A DNA stretch of 64,000 nucleotides. It comes from Marsupella aquatica. Lineage: Eukaryota; Marchantiophyta. Within the stretch, counting starts at the first letter, position 1. Every line of letters begins with the position of its first letter. Below the pieces are notes generated by a model. That model ran no database searches, was not told where the DNA came from, and saw only the letters and a list, made by a program, of their open reading frames with translations. Made by a program: the position numbers and the translations under genes. Shown here in pieces: positions 43,245-53,570 of the stretch. The DNA lies in contig OZ316899.1 in assembly GCA_973895155.1 (NCBI GenBank), forward strand, positions 1,612,001-1,676,000, given 5' to 3'.

Positions 43245-45827
43245 TTGGCCGACTCATTGAAACACGCCAACCCGCGCCGATACGAAATCGAACGCGAGTA
43301 CGAGAGAGCCATCCGCCTAGCAGGACGACACCACTACATCCTTAACTTTGACTACCCATCTCAGAGCGAGCTTTACCGACCAGCAGAGGTATCTGGGTAC
43401 TTCTTCAACGGAGACAAATACATCGGTTTCTGGGAAGCATTGCTTCGGCTTCCGGACGAGGTCTTCAATATCCCGGGTACGATCGACTTGCAACGACATC
43501 ACTTTGACCACATCCCTGCTCAAGTTCGGGCTATCATCAACAGCGAGTCCAGCACTACACGTTTGACAAGGTCGTCCGCACTTGCTTCGGAGAACTTCTA
43601 CCAGCACCTGCAGAGCTTCATGGGAACTAGACCCGCAACCGCCGGCACCAGCCCAGTGGACCCCATACCCGTACCCACACCAACGCAGACTCAGGCTCAG
43701 GCTCAGCTTCAGCCTCAGTCTCAGCCTCAGCCTAGCCAACCCCCACCACCGATCGCCCCGCCAGTAGTACAAGTACGCTCCGTCATCAACGCTGTGGACC
43801 TTAGCGACGACGACAAGGCTACCCCACCCTTGCTCAGGCGGCCCAGAGGAGCAAACACTCAGGGTGCCGACACTACATCGTCCCCTCCCCATGCTCGGAC
43901 CCAAGGAGCGGCTCCAACAGACAACACGGTGACCGTGGCCACCCCGGGACCAATACTAACGGCGGTAGCACTACCTATCCCCGATCGAGAGGATGGGGAG
44001 GTGTCACCTTCCCCGAGCCAGTCACGGGGGAAGAAGAGGAAGGAACCCGCCACTGCATCCGGGTTACCATTGGCCATGGTAGCCGTGGCCAAGGTGACAA
44101 TGCACCGCATGGGGGAAAACGTGCATAAGAACATCCTCCATCCCAAGCATGCGGTGTACCTGAAGACTCAGGGATTTGAGCACCTCGCCTCTCTCCCCTG
44201 GAACACTTGCAGGTACTACGGGGAGGACATGACGGAGTTCGTCAAGAATTATGATGACGCACGTCAACATACTCGGCTGCGGGGAAGGAATATGTCCCTC
44301 ACGGAAGAACGGCTCAAGATGATCTTCGGATTACCCGAAGGTGACCATCGAGTCAAATCATGGGCTCCCGGGGGCAAGGGAGCCAAGTACCAATCCTCAA
44401 GTTTTCCCTCAGAGGGAGCAGTGGACAACGGGTTCGTGATGAGGACCTGCCTCATCCCCGAGATAGCTGAGCGACTGGAGTTCCAAAGGTACGCCCTCCA
44501 CATGATGGAACCCCGGGGGGAGATCTCCGCCGCCCAGGTTATCCAGGTCGAGAACTATCGACCTAGGAAGTGGGCGTCGTACTTCGCTAAGAAATTCCAT
44601 GAAGAGATGGAGCGGTGAAGGAAGACGTTGTACATTGGCGGGAAGGCGTATTTCGCTAGCCACATCGAGATCATTCTTGAGTGGTACGCTCGGTTTGATC
44701 GACGAACCCTTCCTTGTGTCAACGTTACAAAGCTGGTCCCAGCTAGGTGGGTTTTTCTGGCCTTGGAGAGACGGCCCCAACCCGAGGCCCAAAGTCCAGC
44801 GGACACACAAGCTTCACCTACCCTACCTCCACAAGTAGCTGTAGTCGTAACCAAGGAGGTACTGGATGGGTCGGCTATCACAACCATAGATGCGATCCAA
44901 CAGGCCGGGCTAAGTACCGAAGTCGGTACAGCGGAGGTCTTACTCGAGCCTGGGTCTCCCAAAGACCCACCGGTGGCTATTCTGGAAAATCGGACATTGC
45001 TGCAGGAGGACACTCCAGCCCCTTCCAACATTACGTCCCCAGGGCGGGATGTCACTGCCCCGGCCCCCGCGCGTGTTGACGTCTGCCCGTGCCCAACTCC
45101 GGACAGGCACAACCTGGACCACCTGGAACTCTTCGTACCGGGTACATTTCTGAACGGGCTTCTGGGAGATTTCTCTTATCAAATTGCCTGGGATACCGGG
45201 GAGTTCATGGCCCGAAAGGTAGCCTGTTTCTTCAATCAGGAGTTAGTTGTCGCAATAAAGGCAGGTCGGGCCCAATCAGAGGCATTTCAGAGGATAGAGC
45301 GGTACCGGGTGGAGTCCGTATACTTAAAGAACGAAGTTGCAACTCAAGAGGCTGAGCTTCTGCAACTACGACCCAAAGTTGCAGCCGCCGATGATTTGTT
45401 AGCAAAGGCGCACGCTCTTACCGCCCTAGCCGAGCAGGCCAAAGCTGGGAACGAGGCCAAGATTGCACGACTCCGGAACCAGATTGACAATTTGAAGAAT
45501 CAAACTGTCATCTGGCAGAAGGACCTGGAGGAGGCCGAAGAACGGGCCCAGCGGGACACTGCGGAGATAGCCATGCTACAGGCCGAAGTGGCACGGCTCC
45601 AAACCGAAGCCGAGAAGCAGGACTAGCTGGCGGGCAAGCTGACGAGCGACGCCCAGCAGTTGGAGGAGGCATGCCAGGAGGCAGCGGAGGAGACAGACGG
45701 GGCGAAGCGAGAGAACGAATCTCTGCTGGACCAAGTCCAACTCCTCAAGGCAGACAACGACAGACTTCGTAAGCAGCGGGATGGCCGCTCCCACTCGGGT
45801 GGCTCTGGCAAGCGTGCCAGGCATTAG
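43245..45827 (+). pseudogene. LTR-encoded FGLP-domain protein of family A, best copy (A3)
   Basis: One frame of about 860 codons, with TGA at 44616-44618 and TAG at 45624-45626 as the only breaks; both could come from single C-to-T changes. No ATG precedes the conserved N-terminus in frame (the first codon here is TTG), so the start may lie in a spliced leader or be lost. Residues about 30-100 are conserved with A2. Residues 140-260 are Gln/Pro-rich. About 275-470 is the shared domain: GFEHLASLPW, MIFGLPEG, DNGFVMRTCLI, EISAAQV. A coiled coil covers about 660-845. It ends in GGSGKRARH. Function unknown; RNA or particle binding is possible but unproven. Confidence 0.75.
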
Positions 45828-46725
45828 CGGCGGAGCAGGAATAGAATAGGGTTAGGAATAGCTAAGTCAGGCTATTGGGACAGGCACCTGCCTTAGTTAC
45901 CGCAGCACTGCCATGCTGTCCAGCTTGCGTAGATTAGGATCTTCTAATAAGACACAGCCGTTTTTCGGCCTGACAGTCAGATTAGTTAGGACCTAAGTCA
46001 GCGAATCTTTGGGCGGGAGGACACTCCGTTCCCTGGCCCTTAGTATTTAGTGCACCCCTCGGTAGAGGCAGGGGGGGTTTTTAGTCTCAGAGTTGGACAT
46101 CCGTGGTATGTGCGGGGAGTCCCGACCTCTAGGAGTGAACGAGTACCAAGGGGAGGGGGTAGGACTAAGCTCGTCGGGCGAGTGCGGAGCTGGACTCCAT
46201 TGTAGTGTACTCCCTCGGCCTTGAACCTATTCATTCCGGAGCTGTCGGGTCAACCAAGTGTCCGCATATGTCCCCTATGTAGTAAAATCCTTTCCCATTA
46301 TTTCCTTCGTGTAAATCAAGATTGTATGCTTGTGCGCGTGTATATGTGTGTGAATCTCGTGTATAGGTGACAACGTCGGGCCGAACACACTACCCGAGTC
46401 GTGCACGGGGTGCAGCTTGCGGGTATGTGGTTGCGAGCACGGGTTGAGGACCTGTATCATTGAATCCAGATCGAAGGCGGACAATACAAAGGCTTAGAAG
46501 TCCTTAAGCCGGGGTCGATCCTGTTATCGACTAAGGTACGTTCTGGCGGCGGAACACAAACCATACCTAGGAGATGTCCGTTTCTAACAGTAGGCGCACT
46601 TAGCGCTAGTTTATGTGAATTAGGTGCATTATGTTCTTCCCTCCCTGCCCGAACCCTCATATTTACGAAGGATGTGCCCGTTTAAAGCTGAAGCCCGAGT
46701 TAAGGTCAAGGCTAATGACGTGACA

Positions 46726-46730
46726 GGAAG
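46726..46730 (+). repeat. Right target-site duplication of A3
   Basis: GGAAG, identical to 42704-42708. Confidence 0.85.
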
Positions 46731-49700
46731 GAAGAGCTTGAGTCGGAAAGGGTGAACAGGGAAGTGAATAGAACTACTCGGTGTCTCCAAGAGGTTCTAA
46801 AGGAGAATGGGCAGTTCGAGGGGAGAAATGTGACAAGCTACCTTAAGTCTTACTTGATAGAAGCAGCTGTCTACAAGTTGGACGAAGGGACGACGGTGAA
46901 AGAGTTCATGGTGCTGGTTGAGAAGGAGTTGAATTTGACGGTGCGGACCATCGTTGAGTCAACTGAGGGCTGGGATGACTTCGACCAGAAGATGAAAGAG
47001 GAGTTCCAAGCGGAGGATGCTGATCGGGTCACGCAGGCTACCTTCTTGGATTGGGTGAATGACAGGAACAAGAAGCTGAAAGGGCCGCAAGAGCTCCTAA
47101 GGGAGTTCAAGAAAAGGGTGTCTTAGTTACCGAAGCGGGATGTGGAAATCATCGAGTTGCAGCGCTCAACGCTCTTCTTGAGGGCAGCCGATGAGGACCT
47201 TCGAGAGGAGCTTGAGAACGCAATGGAGCTGCTGGAACCTTCGAGAGTTACCTTGCCTAACGACTGGAACCAAGTTGAGAAAGCGGTGTCAAAAGTGAGC
47301 AATCGACACTAGCGGCGAGAGCTAGATAAGGAGGCTACCACTCTCGACCTAAGGCCGCCGGAAACGATATTGAGGAAAGGGAAGCGAGAACCAGCAAAGG
47401 ATGAGATCAAACCATTGGTGGATGATCTCGCGGAAATGATGCAGAACCTGAAGATCTTGGTGGCACATGCGGTCGAGAATCCAAAACTGAGGGTTGGGAG
47501 TGCTCCCGAGAGGAAGCAAGAGATGCAGAGTTGGCCATGCATGTGGTGCGATAGCAAAGAGCATGACAAACGGGAGTGCCTGGACCTGAGGGAAGCTACG
47601 GATAAAGGGCTGATCAAGTTCGTCGGTGAAGTTGGTCAGAAAAATATATCGTTTGCCGATACTAAAGAGCCAATTCCATTCAACTCCAACAAGGGAGGCA
47701 TGAAGGCTTTGGCTGAGAAGCGAGCTGGGAAGCGAGGCGAAGAGGCGTCCTCTTTGCACCTGGAAGCAAATGTTTACAATGTGGAGTTGGATGGACCCGT
47801 GACGGAAATGGACAAGTTTTACAAGCGCTTGGCGGATCTGGTGCGAGAGAGATCCGGATGGAGTGACCCGATGCTGATCAATGCGATAACGGTTGAGGTT
47901 GGGGCTAGTTGGGATGCCTCGGTCGAGTCAAAAAGGAAGAAAACCGACGAGGATGACACTCCGTCTCAATCAGGGGAACGAGAGAGGCGGGATACTTGAG
48001 ACAAGGAAAGAAGGGTTAGGTTCAAAGAAGAGGAAATGAGCGAGAAAGAGCCGGAGAAAGGGAAACCGGTCAGGAAGGACCCGGGCTGGGTGCTTGGCAG
48101 GGATGTGGACCAGGCCATGTACCCCGAGGTTGTAGCTGAGAAGTTCTGGAGCCAACAGGCTCAAGGGTTTACGAATGCCGAGTTCTTTGGCAGTATGAGG
48201 CGGGAGATCCAGGAAGCAATCTTGGAGAGATCCAAGAGGAAACGGATTTACAAAGAGGGCCCTCACACCTTGATGGGGGAGGCTGGCGAGACGGAAATTG
48301 GAAGTTTCCAAACTTACACTGCTGGGGTGTCCATGGGTTCAGGTAGTAAGCTTGCTGGCCCCGAAGAGTCAGACTTGGGGAAACCAAAGAGGGTCAAGTC
48401 CCTTGAAGAGGAGTTCATGAACTTGGACGATGAGTTCTTTGATGCGGAAGAGGAGCTCATGGGAACCGGAAGCGAAGCTGAGTCTGTGGCAAACTAGGAC
48501 CCGACTGAAGGGGAAGAACAAGAAAGCATTACCGCACAGTCGAGGACCATTCATGTCATGGGCTCAATGAAAGGAAACGGTTATGCTTACCGAGATGGAT
48601 ACTGGGCTCGAGCAAGTCCGGAGAGCAAGTGCCAATTAGAAGGAATGGAAGGCAAGGTGCGGGCGCTCATTGATACTGGCTTGGAGATCAACTTGATGGA
48701 TCCAAAGGTGTTTCAAAAGGGGAATTGGCCGGTGGATAATGAGTTGCTTTGGAGTGTGAACTCGGTGAGTTCAATGAAGGACTATCTTTGGGGCGGATGT
48801 CCAAATGTGATGGTGAAGTTCGGGAATGTCAAGCAGGCTTGTAACATTTTGGTTCATGAGCACTTGTCGTTTCCGGTGATACTGGGCATGCCGTTCATCA
48901 CTTAATGGAGGATGGAGACAAAGGTTCTGGATGATACTACCTTCATGGTGAAGGTTTGGGGCAAAGATGATAAGGAGGTGGTTCAATTTCCGGCGGTTCT
49001 ACTTGGAGATGAGAGGAACCGAAAGCAGCTGCAAGATCCAACAGCGACAGAAGTTGGCATTGCTATGGGGGAGAACCGAGATGCTAAGATGGATCTAAGT
49101 GCAAAGTTCAAAGGGGAGCCAATTGCGGACCAAAAGATGGGGAGTCTAGTGTTCAAGGAAGAGTGTTACTCAGGAGAGCTACTGGACATTGGGAAGTATC
49201 TCAGTGACTTTGGGAAGCGGCTGAAGCAGGATGGTAAAGAGTTCAAAGACATTCGAGTGAAATCAGATAAGTTCATTCTTAGAGAGGGCTACCTTTGGCG
49301 GAAACCTAAGGGCCCCATGCTAGTACCGAGGAGAGTTGTCGATTCTAAGGATGAGCAAAAGCGGATTTTGGAGGAAGTCTATGATGCTGAGGTCAAAGGT
49401 GGTTTGAAAGGAATAAGGGCGAAGGTCTGTGAGCAGATTTGAAAGGAGTATTGGTGGCCAGATTTATATTGGGATGTTCAGGAGTATGCTGACAATCGAG
49501 GGATCCATCACAACTTGAAGAGGCAGATTCAAGAGCTTGATCGGATTGACTATCGAGTTGTTGACATACGGGAGAGAGTGAAGGTTTGCAAGGTGCGAAC
49601 TAGAGATGAAATGGACTCAAGTTCCGACTTGAGTGAATTTGAAGACGAGGCACTGGTCCAGGCGCATCAGTTGGACTTGAGTTTTGAAAGTGGCTTGACT

Positions 49701-49839
49701 GGTTCTGATTCGGATGACTTGGACTTTGAGTTTCTGGAAAGTGGAGTGCCTAAGGCCGAGTCTGAAGGCTTTGGGTTTGAGTTTCTTGAGGAGGAAGATT
49801 GGAGCAGACCGGAGGCTGCTCAGGTTTACTGGGGGAGAA

Positions 49840-50687
49840 TGTCGTGCCGAAAGATTTTGGCTCAAGAATGGCTTTTATAGGGGATGATGGGCGAGGCCTC
49901 CCGGTTGGGTTGCGTGCATGCTGACTTGGAGGGGCTGCTTGGTTGGATGGATTGAGGTTTGGTGATTGGGTGACTCGTCGTCACCAGGTTTGGTGTTTGG
50001 GTGAGTCACCAGGCTTGGAGTTGGCTGAGCCTCACTGATGGCAGTTGGCTCAGGCTGGATGGTTGGGTTTCCAATGCTACTTAAGACTTGAGCCTCGGCT
50101 CATTGAGGTTAGCGGTTGTCTATTGAGATCGGTTGAGTTGCATTCTATGAGTTTTGCTCCGTTCTGCAGAACTCGACTGTTGTGCGGCGGTTTTGGAGTT
50201 CTGAGCAAGTGTTGGATCCAGGTGTGGAGTTTTTGATCCAGACGGGGAATTTCTCGAGTTTGGAGTCTCGTTGATCCAGGCGGGGATTTCTCAAGTTTGG
50301 AGTCTCGTCGATCCAGGCGAGGATTTCTTGAGTTTGGAGCCTCGTTGGTCCAGGCCCGAGTTCCATGTGAGCTATTTTAGACTAGTGGAGTAGCTAGTCG
50401 ACTTTTGGTTTTGTGAGCTAAGGAGGATAGTTTTCCCGTCAGATTTTGAGTAGTTAGTCACTCGAGGAGTTCTACTCGACAAGTTAGAGGTAGCAGCCCG
50501 CCGTAGGGCCAACTACCAGACTCTTGCGGGCAAGCTTACTCAAGGGCACCTATTGTAACCTTTGTGAGAAAAGTAAAAAATATAAAGGAGTGAGAGTTCG
50601 CTCCGAAAAGTGCTTGTCGCCTGTCCCGATCGCAGCCAGAAACGCGCAGTTTGCCCAAGGAGCCGCTAACTTTAAGTCCTTGCGACA
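49840..50687 (+). repeat. 3' LTR of E
   Basis: 848 bp, TGTCG...GCGACA, closely matching 41750-42598 and carrying the same 37-bp internal repeats (about 50213-50358). Confidence 0.87.
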
Positions 50688-50691
50688 CCGT
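50688..50691 (+). repeat. Right target-site duplication of E
   Basis: CCGT, as at 41746-41749. Confidence 0.6.
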
Positions 50692-53570
50692 CCATGCCTG
50701 CTTTGTCCTGGTTATCTCCTCTTGCAGCTCCTTGCATATATGTTGGACTCTGCTCAGATGATCATTGGCCGCAGTGCAAATGGCGTCCTCATGCTTCTCT
50801 CGCATGGCCTCCAACCGGTTGAGTAACTTGTCATACTTCCTTTGGGCTTCTGCCAAGGCCTTCTCGCGCTGGGTGGCCTGCTCCTTAGCCGTCTTTCTGA
50901 GCCTCTCAACTTGCCAATTTAGACCCTGTACCTCCGCTTTTGAATCGGCTAAGTCTAGCTCTACCTTCGTCAGATTTTCTTTGATCTGCTGGTTATCCAA
51001 TTGGTTGTTCACCACCTCCAATTCCTATTGCTTAGCCAAGAGATCCTGTTGAGCTTGTTGATCAAACTTTGTCTTAGCAACTTCGGCTTCCATGGAGCAA
51101 AGCCGAGCGATTACCTCCTCCTTCTTTAGTCGCTCCAACGTCATTGCCTCCTCCAACCTTGTCTGGTCAGCCATTTCCTTTCTAAGAAATGGTCTGGATT
51201 CTAACTCATTGCCAAAGATTTCTAAGGCTAGCAGTCCACACATGTCTCCATACTCCCTAGCCCGATCCGTCGCATATTTTGACCTGCCAGGTGATACTGG
51301 CATCTGCCAACGAGGCCGTTTCTCCCAAGCTTCTGCCCGTAACTAATCAAAGTCAGTGAGAGGCGCGGCCTGCTTCTCACTAAGCCATTTTATTTCCTCC
51401 GGCCAATCACCGCTTGGTAGCTGCCGTTCCTGTATGTCATTTTGGGCCCTCCACTCGTTGAGTTTCTCCTTGAAACCTGCCTCGGCTTCCTTCATTCAGT
51501 CAAATTCCAATGGTGTCATGTCCGGTGGCGGAGACTTTGGGGTTTTCAGATCCTCCGGCTTGCCATAAAAGACTGAGGGAAGTCTTCTACAAAACCTTCC
51601 CAACGTTCTTACTCTTGGCACCGGTCTCTCCTCATGATCGACATAATCATCGTCGTAGTCATCCACATTAACCTGACTACCGAGCATGCCGCCTTCTTCT
51701 GCAAAGCCCCCAATCTCCTCCACTGAGTATTGTTGGGCTGCCATAGGTTGATTTACCTCCACTGGTTCCTCCACTCGGGCCCGGCTAGAATCTCTAAGGA
51801 CTGGCCTCTCCTGACTAAGGCCTTGGCTTCCATCTTCTGACTCCGAACCCATTTGCTCATCTCGTTTCTTTCTTTCTTTGGCAGTCATTTTCCTCTCTAC
51901 CAGTTGAATACCTGCATATGGGTTATTACGAGTAGGCCGTCGCAACGGATTTCTCACCACATCATATGTTACCACCTTTGGTTCCTTGAGAGGGGAATTC
52001 TCCCGTCCCTAGACTGCCTATATTGTCGGCCTCTTCTCTTATCGTCGCTTGTTCAGGGGCAACTCGTCCCCCTCCTCCACTCATGCTGTAATCAGCATCC
52101 TCTCCTATAGTGGTAACACGGGTGCAAAAAACTGGCTTCTTGCATATTGGCAAAGTAATTGCAGATGGTACCCTAGTTTGGATAACGCTCCTTCCCCAAT
52201 ACTCTACTTCTCCTCATTCAATGCCTTCTTTAACTGCATTAAAAGATAGCCATTGTAGTCTCGGCTTGAATCGATATTCTCCACCAAAAATACCTGGGCT
52301 TTGCCGATCTCTGCTCTCGGCAATGTATAGTGTAGCGTGACTCGTAAGAAATCAATCAACTGCCCCACATGTGGATTAGTGCATTGATTTCTAAAGAACC
52401 CATTCTTAGTAGAGGGCCCTGGAAATGATCGGAATTGATTATTTTACAATGTCTTTTACTGCTCCACCTTAGTTTTATTCCCTTGTGGAAGAGCAAAGAC
52501 AGCTTCAATTAGTGTTGGCGTTAATTCCACCACCTTCCCATACACCAATGTCGTGTTAGAAGAAGCCTCCCAACATCCTACGAAGTCTAATAGATCTTTG
52601 TCTTGTATGTCAATTAACCGCCATGGTAACCGAATGAATCCCTCTAAGCCGGTGTCGTTCATGTATCCAGAATACTTGTTATCCTGGATAGCACAGAAGA
52701 CCTCATCTTCTTCTCGTGCAAACTGTAGTTGGAAGTCGGCAGGTAGCTTATCCGCCCAACCCGTCATAAACTTATCCTCCATTGCCCTATCACAAATTGG
52801 CACAGCTTCAGCCTTGGCCTGCCTCTCTGATCGATTCCACTTAGCTGGTGTTGCAGACGCCAACTACCTTTACGCTTCTTCTCTTCAGTTCCTGAGAACT
52901 CTCCAAGAATGGCTTCTTTGGACCAAGCCGAAGTGTGACCCTTCAACTCCCACACCGGCTGTCCAGCATTCTTAATTGCCTCTCGAATTCCAACAACTTG
53001 ATTCTCTCTGATCAGCAACTCATCAAGCTCGGCACTGGTGGGAATCCATATGAATTTCTCAAGTACCTCCTCCATTCCCACAAACGCCGTCTTATGAATT
53101 CCCCATAACCGCGCAAGCTCTACCCATTCCCTTGCTGCTCGTTCTGGCTTGACGTCTTCGTAGGTTGGTATGAGCTGTCGTGCTTCTTCAAGCAAACAGC
53201 CCCAGAACTTGGCCGCTTGATTCACCGTGGTCATTCCACCAAAAGAAAAAGGAGCTTGAACAATTCCCTAGCCACCTCCCTCGATTGATCGGCAGCTGCT
53301 TCCGCGGTCCTAGGTTGATCGAACAAGCAAATGAGCAAGTGTACAGAGTGTCGGTTCCCTCCCTGCGAAGCCGCCTCCTGATGGCTTGCCTGATCAAGCC
53401 CGAATTAGGTCATAACCCTAATCCTGCTCAATTGCGACCGTTGGATCTTACCTTATCGCAATCCTCCTTATAACACATTGCAATCGGCTACAGTCTTTAT
53501 TCCTACCTTATACTATTTAGCCATTATCTTTATTTAGCCATTATTTTAGGCTTAACTAATGTCAAACACT
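50692..53570 (-). pseudogene. Element D: N-terminal and central part of a B-like LTR and its ORF
   Basis: On the minus strand from about 53234 (MTTVNQAAKFWGCL) the sequence follows the B LTR protein from end to end: N-terminal helix, GLEGFIRLPW, VFALPQGN, the KNGFFRNQCTNP equivalent, an acidic middle (DDYDDDYVDHEE) and the coiled coil up to 50692, where E interrupts. Many stops and frameshifts are present. Divergence from B is large, so D is an older, separate subfamily. The LTR start should lie some 350 bases beyond the ATG; I cannot place it exactly. Confidence 0.68.

Larger units (their letters stand above)
42709..46725 (+). mobile_element. Solo LTR A3 of family A (4.02 kb)
   Basis: TGTGACGCC...CGTGACA flanked by GGAAG on both sides and lying in the gag of E. 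Taking out the LTR and one GGAAG restores the gag phase, so both ends are exact. There is no internal region, hence a solo LTR left by LTR-LTR recombination. The tail after the ORF (45828-46725) is untranslated and conserved with A1 and A2. Confidence 0.92.
42640..49880 (+). pseudogene. gag: Gag-protease-integrase-finger polyprotein of E, split by A3 and by six stops
   Basis: ATG 42640 opens the frame. After 23 codons solo LTR A3 interrupts it (42709-46730, counting one TSD copy); removing that restores the phase. The same phase then runs to 49880. A CMWCDSKEHDKREC zinc knuckle lies near 47540-47580. A retropepsin with LIDTGLEINLM is near 48665-48700, followed by VILGMPFIT. A decayed integrase HHCC region (ILREGYLWRK, then EYWWPDLYWDV) spans about 49270-49500. 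An acidic Ser/Asp-rich tail runs into the 3' LTR. Six stops (near 47124, 47310, 47997, 48495, 48903 and 49440) interrupt it, but I see no frameshift. RT and RNase H are absent. Confidence 0.82.
41750..50687 (+). mobile_element. Element E: LTR retroelement lacking reverse transcriptase
   Basis: LTRs of 849 and 848 bp (41750-42598 and 49840-50687) begin TGTCGTGCC and end AACA or GACA; they are nearly identical. A primer-binding site follows the first and a polypurine run (GGGGGAGAA) precedes the second. A 4-bp CCGT duplication flanks it. Without solo LTR A3 the internal region is only 3.2 kb and has gag, protease and a remnant integrase finger, but no RT or RNase H. It would depend on another element for copying. 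Confidence 0.87.
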
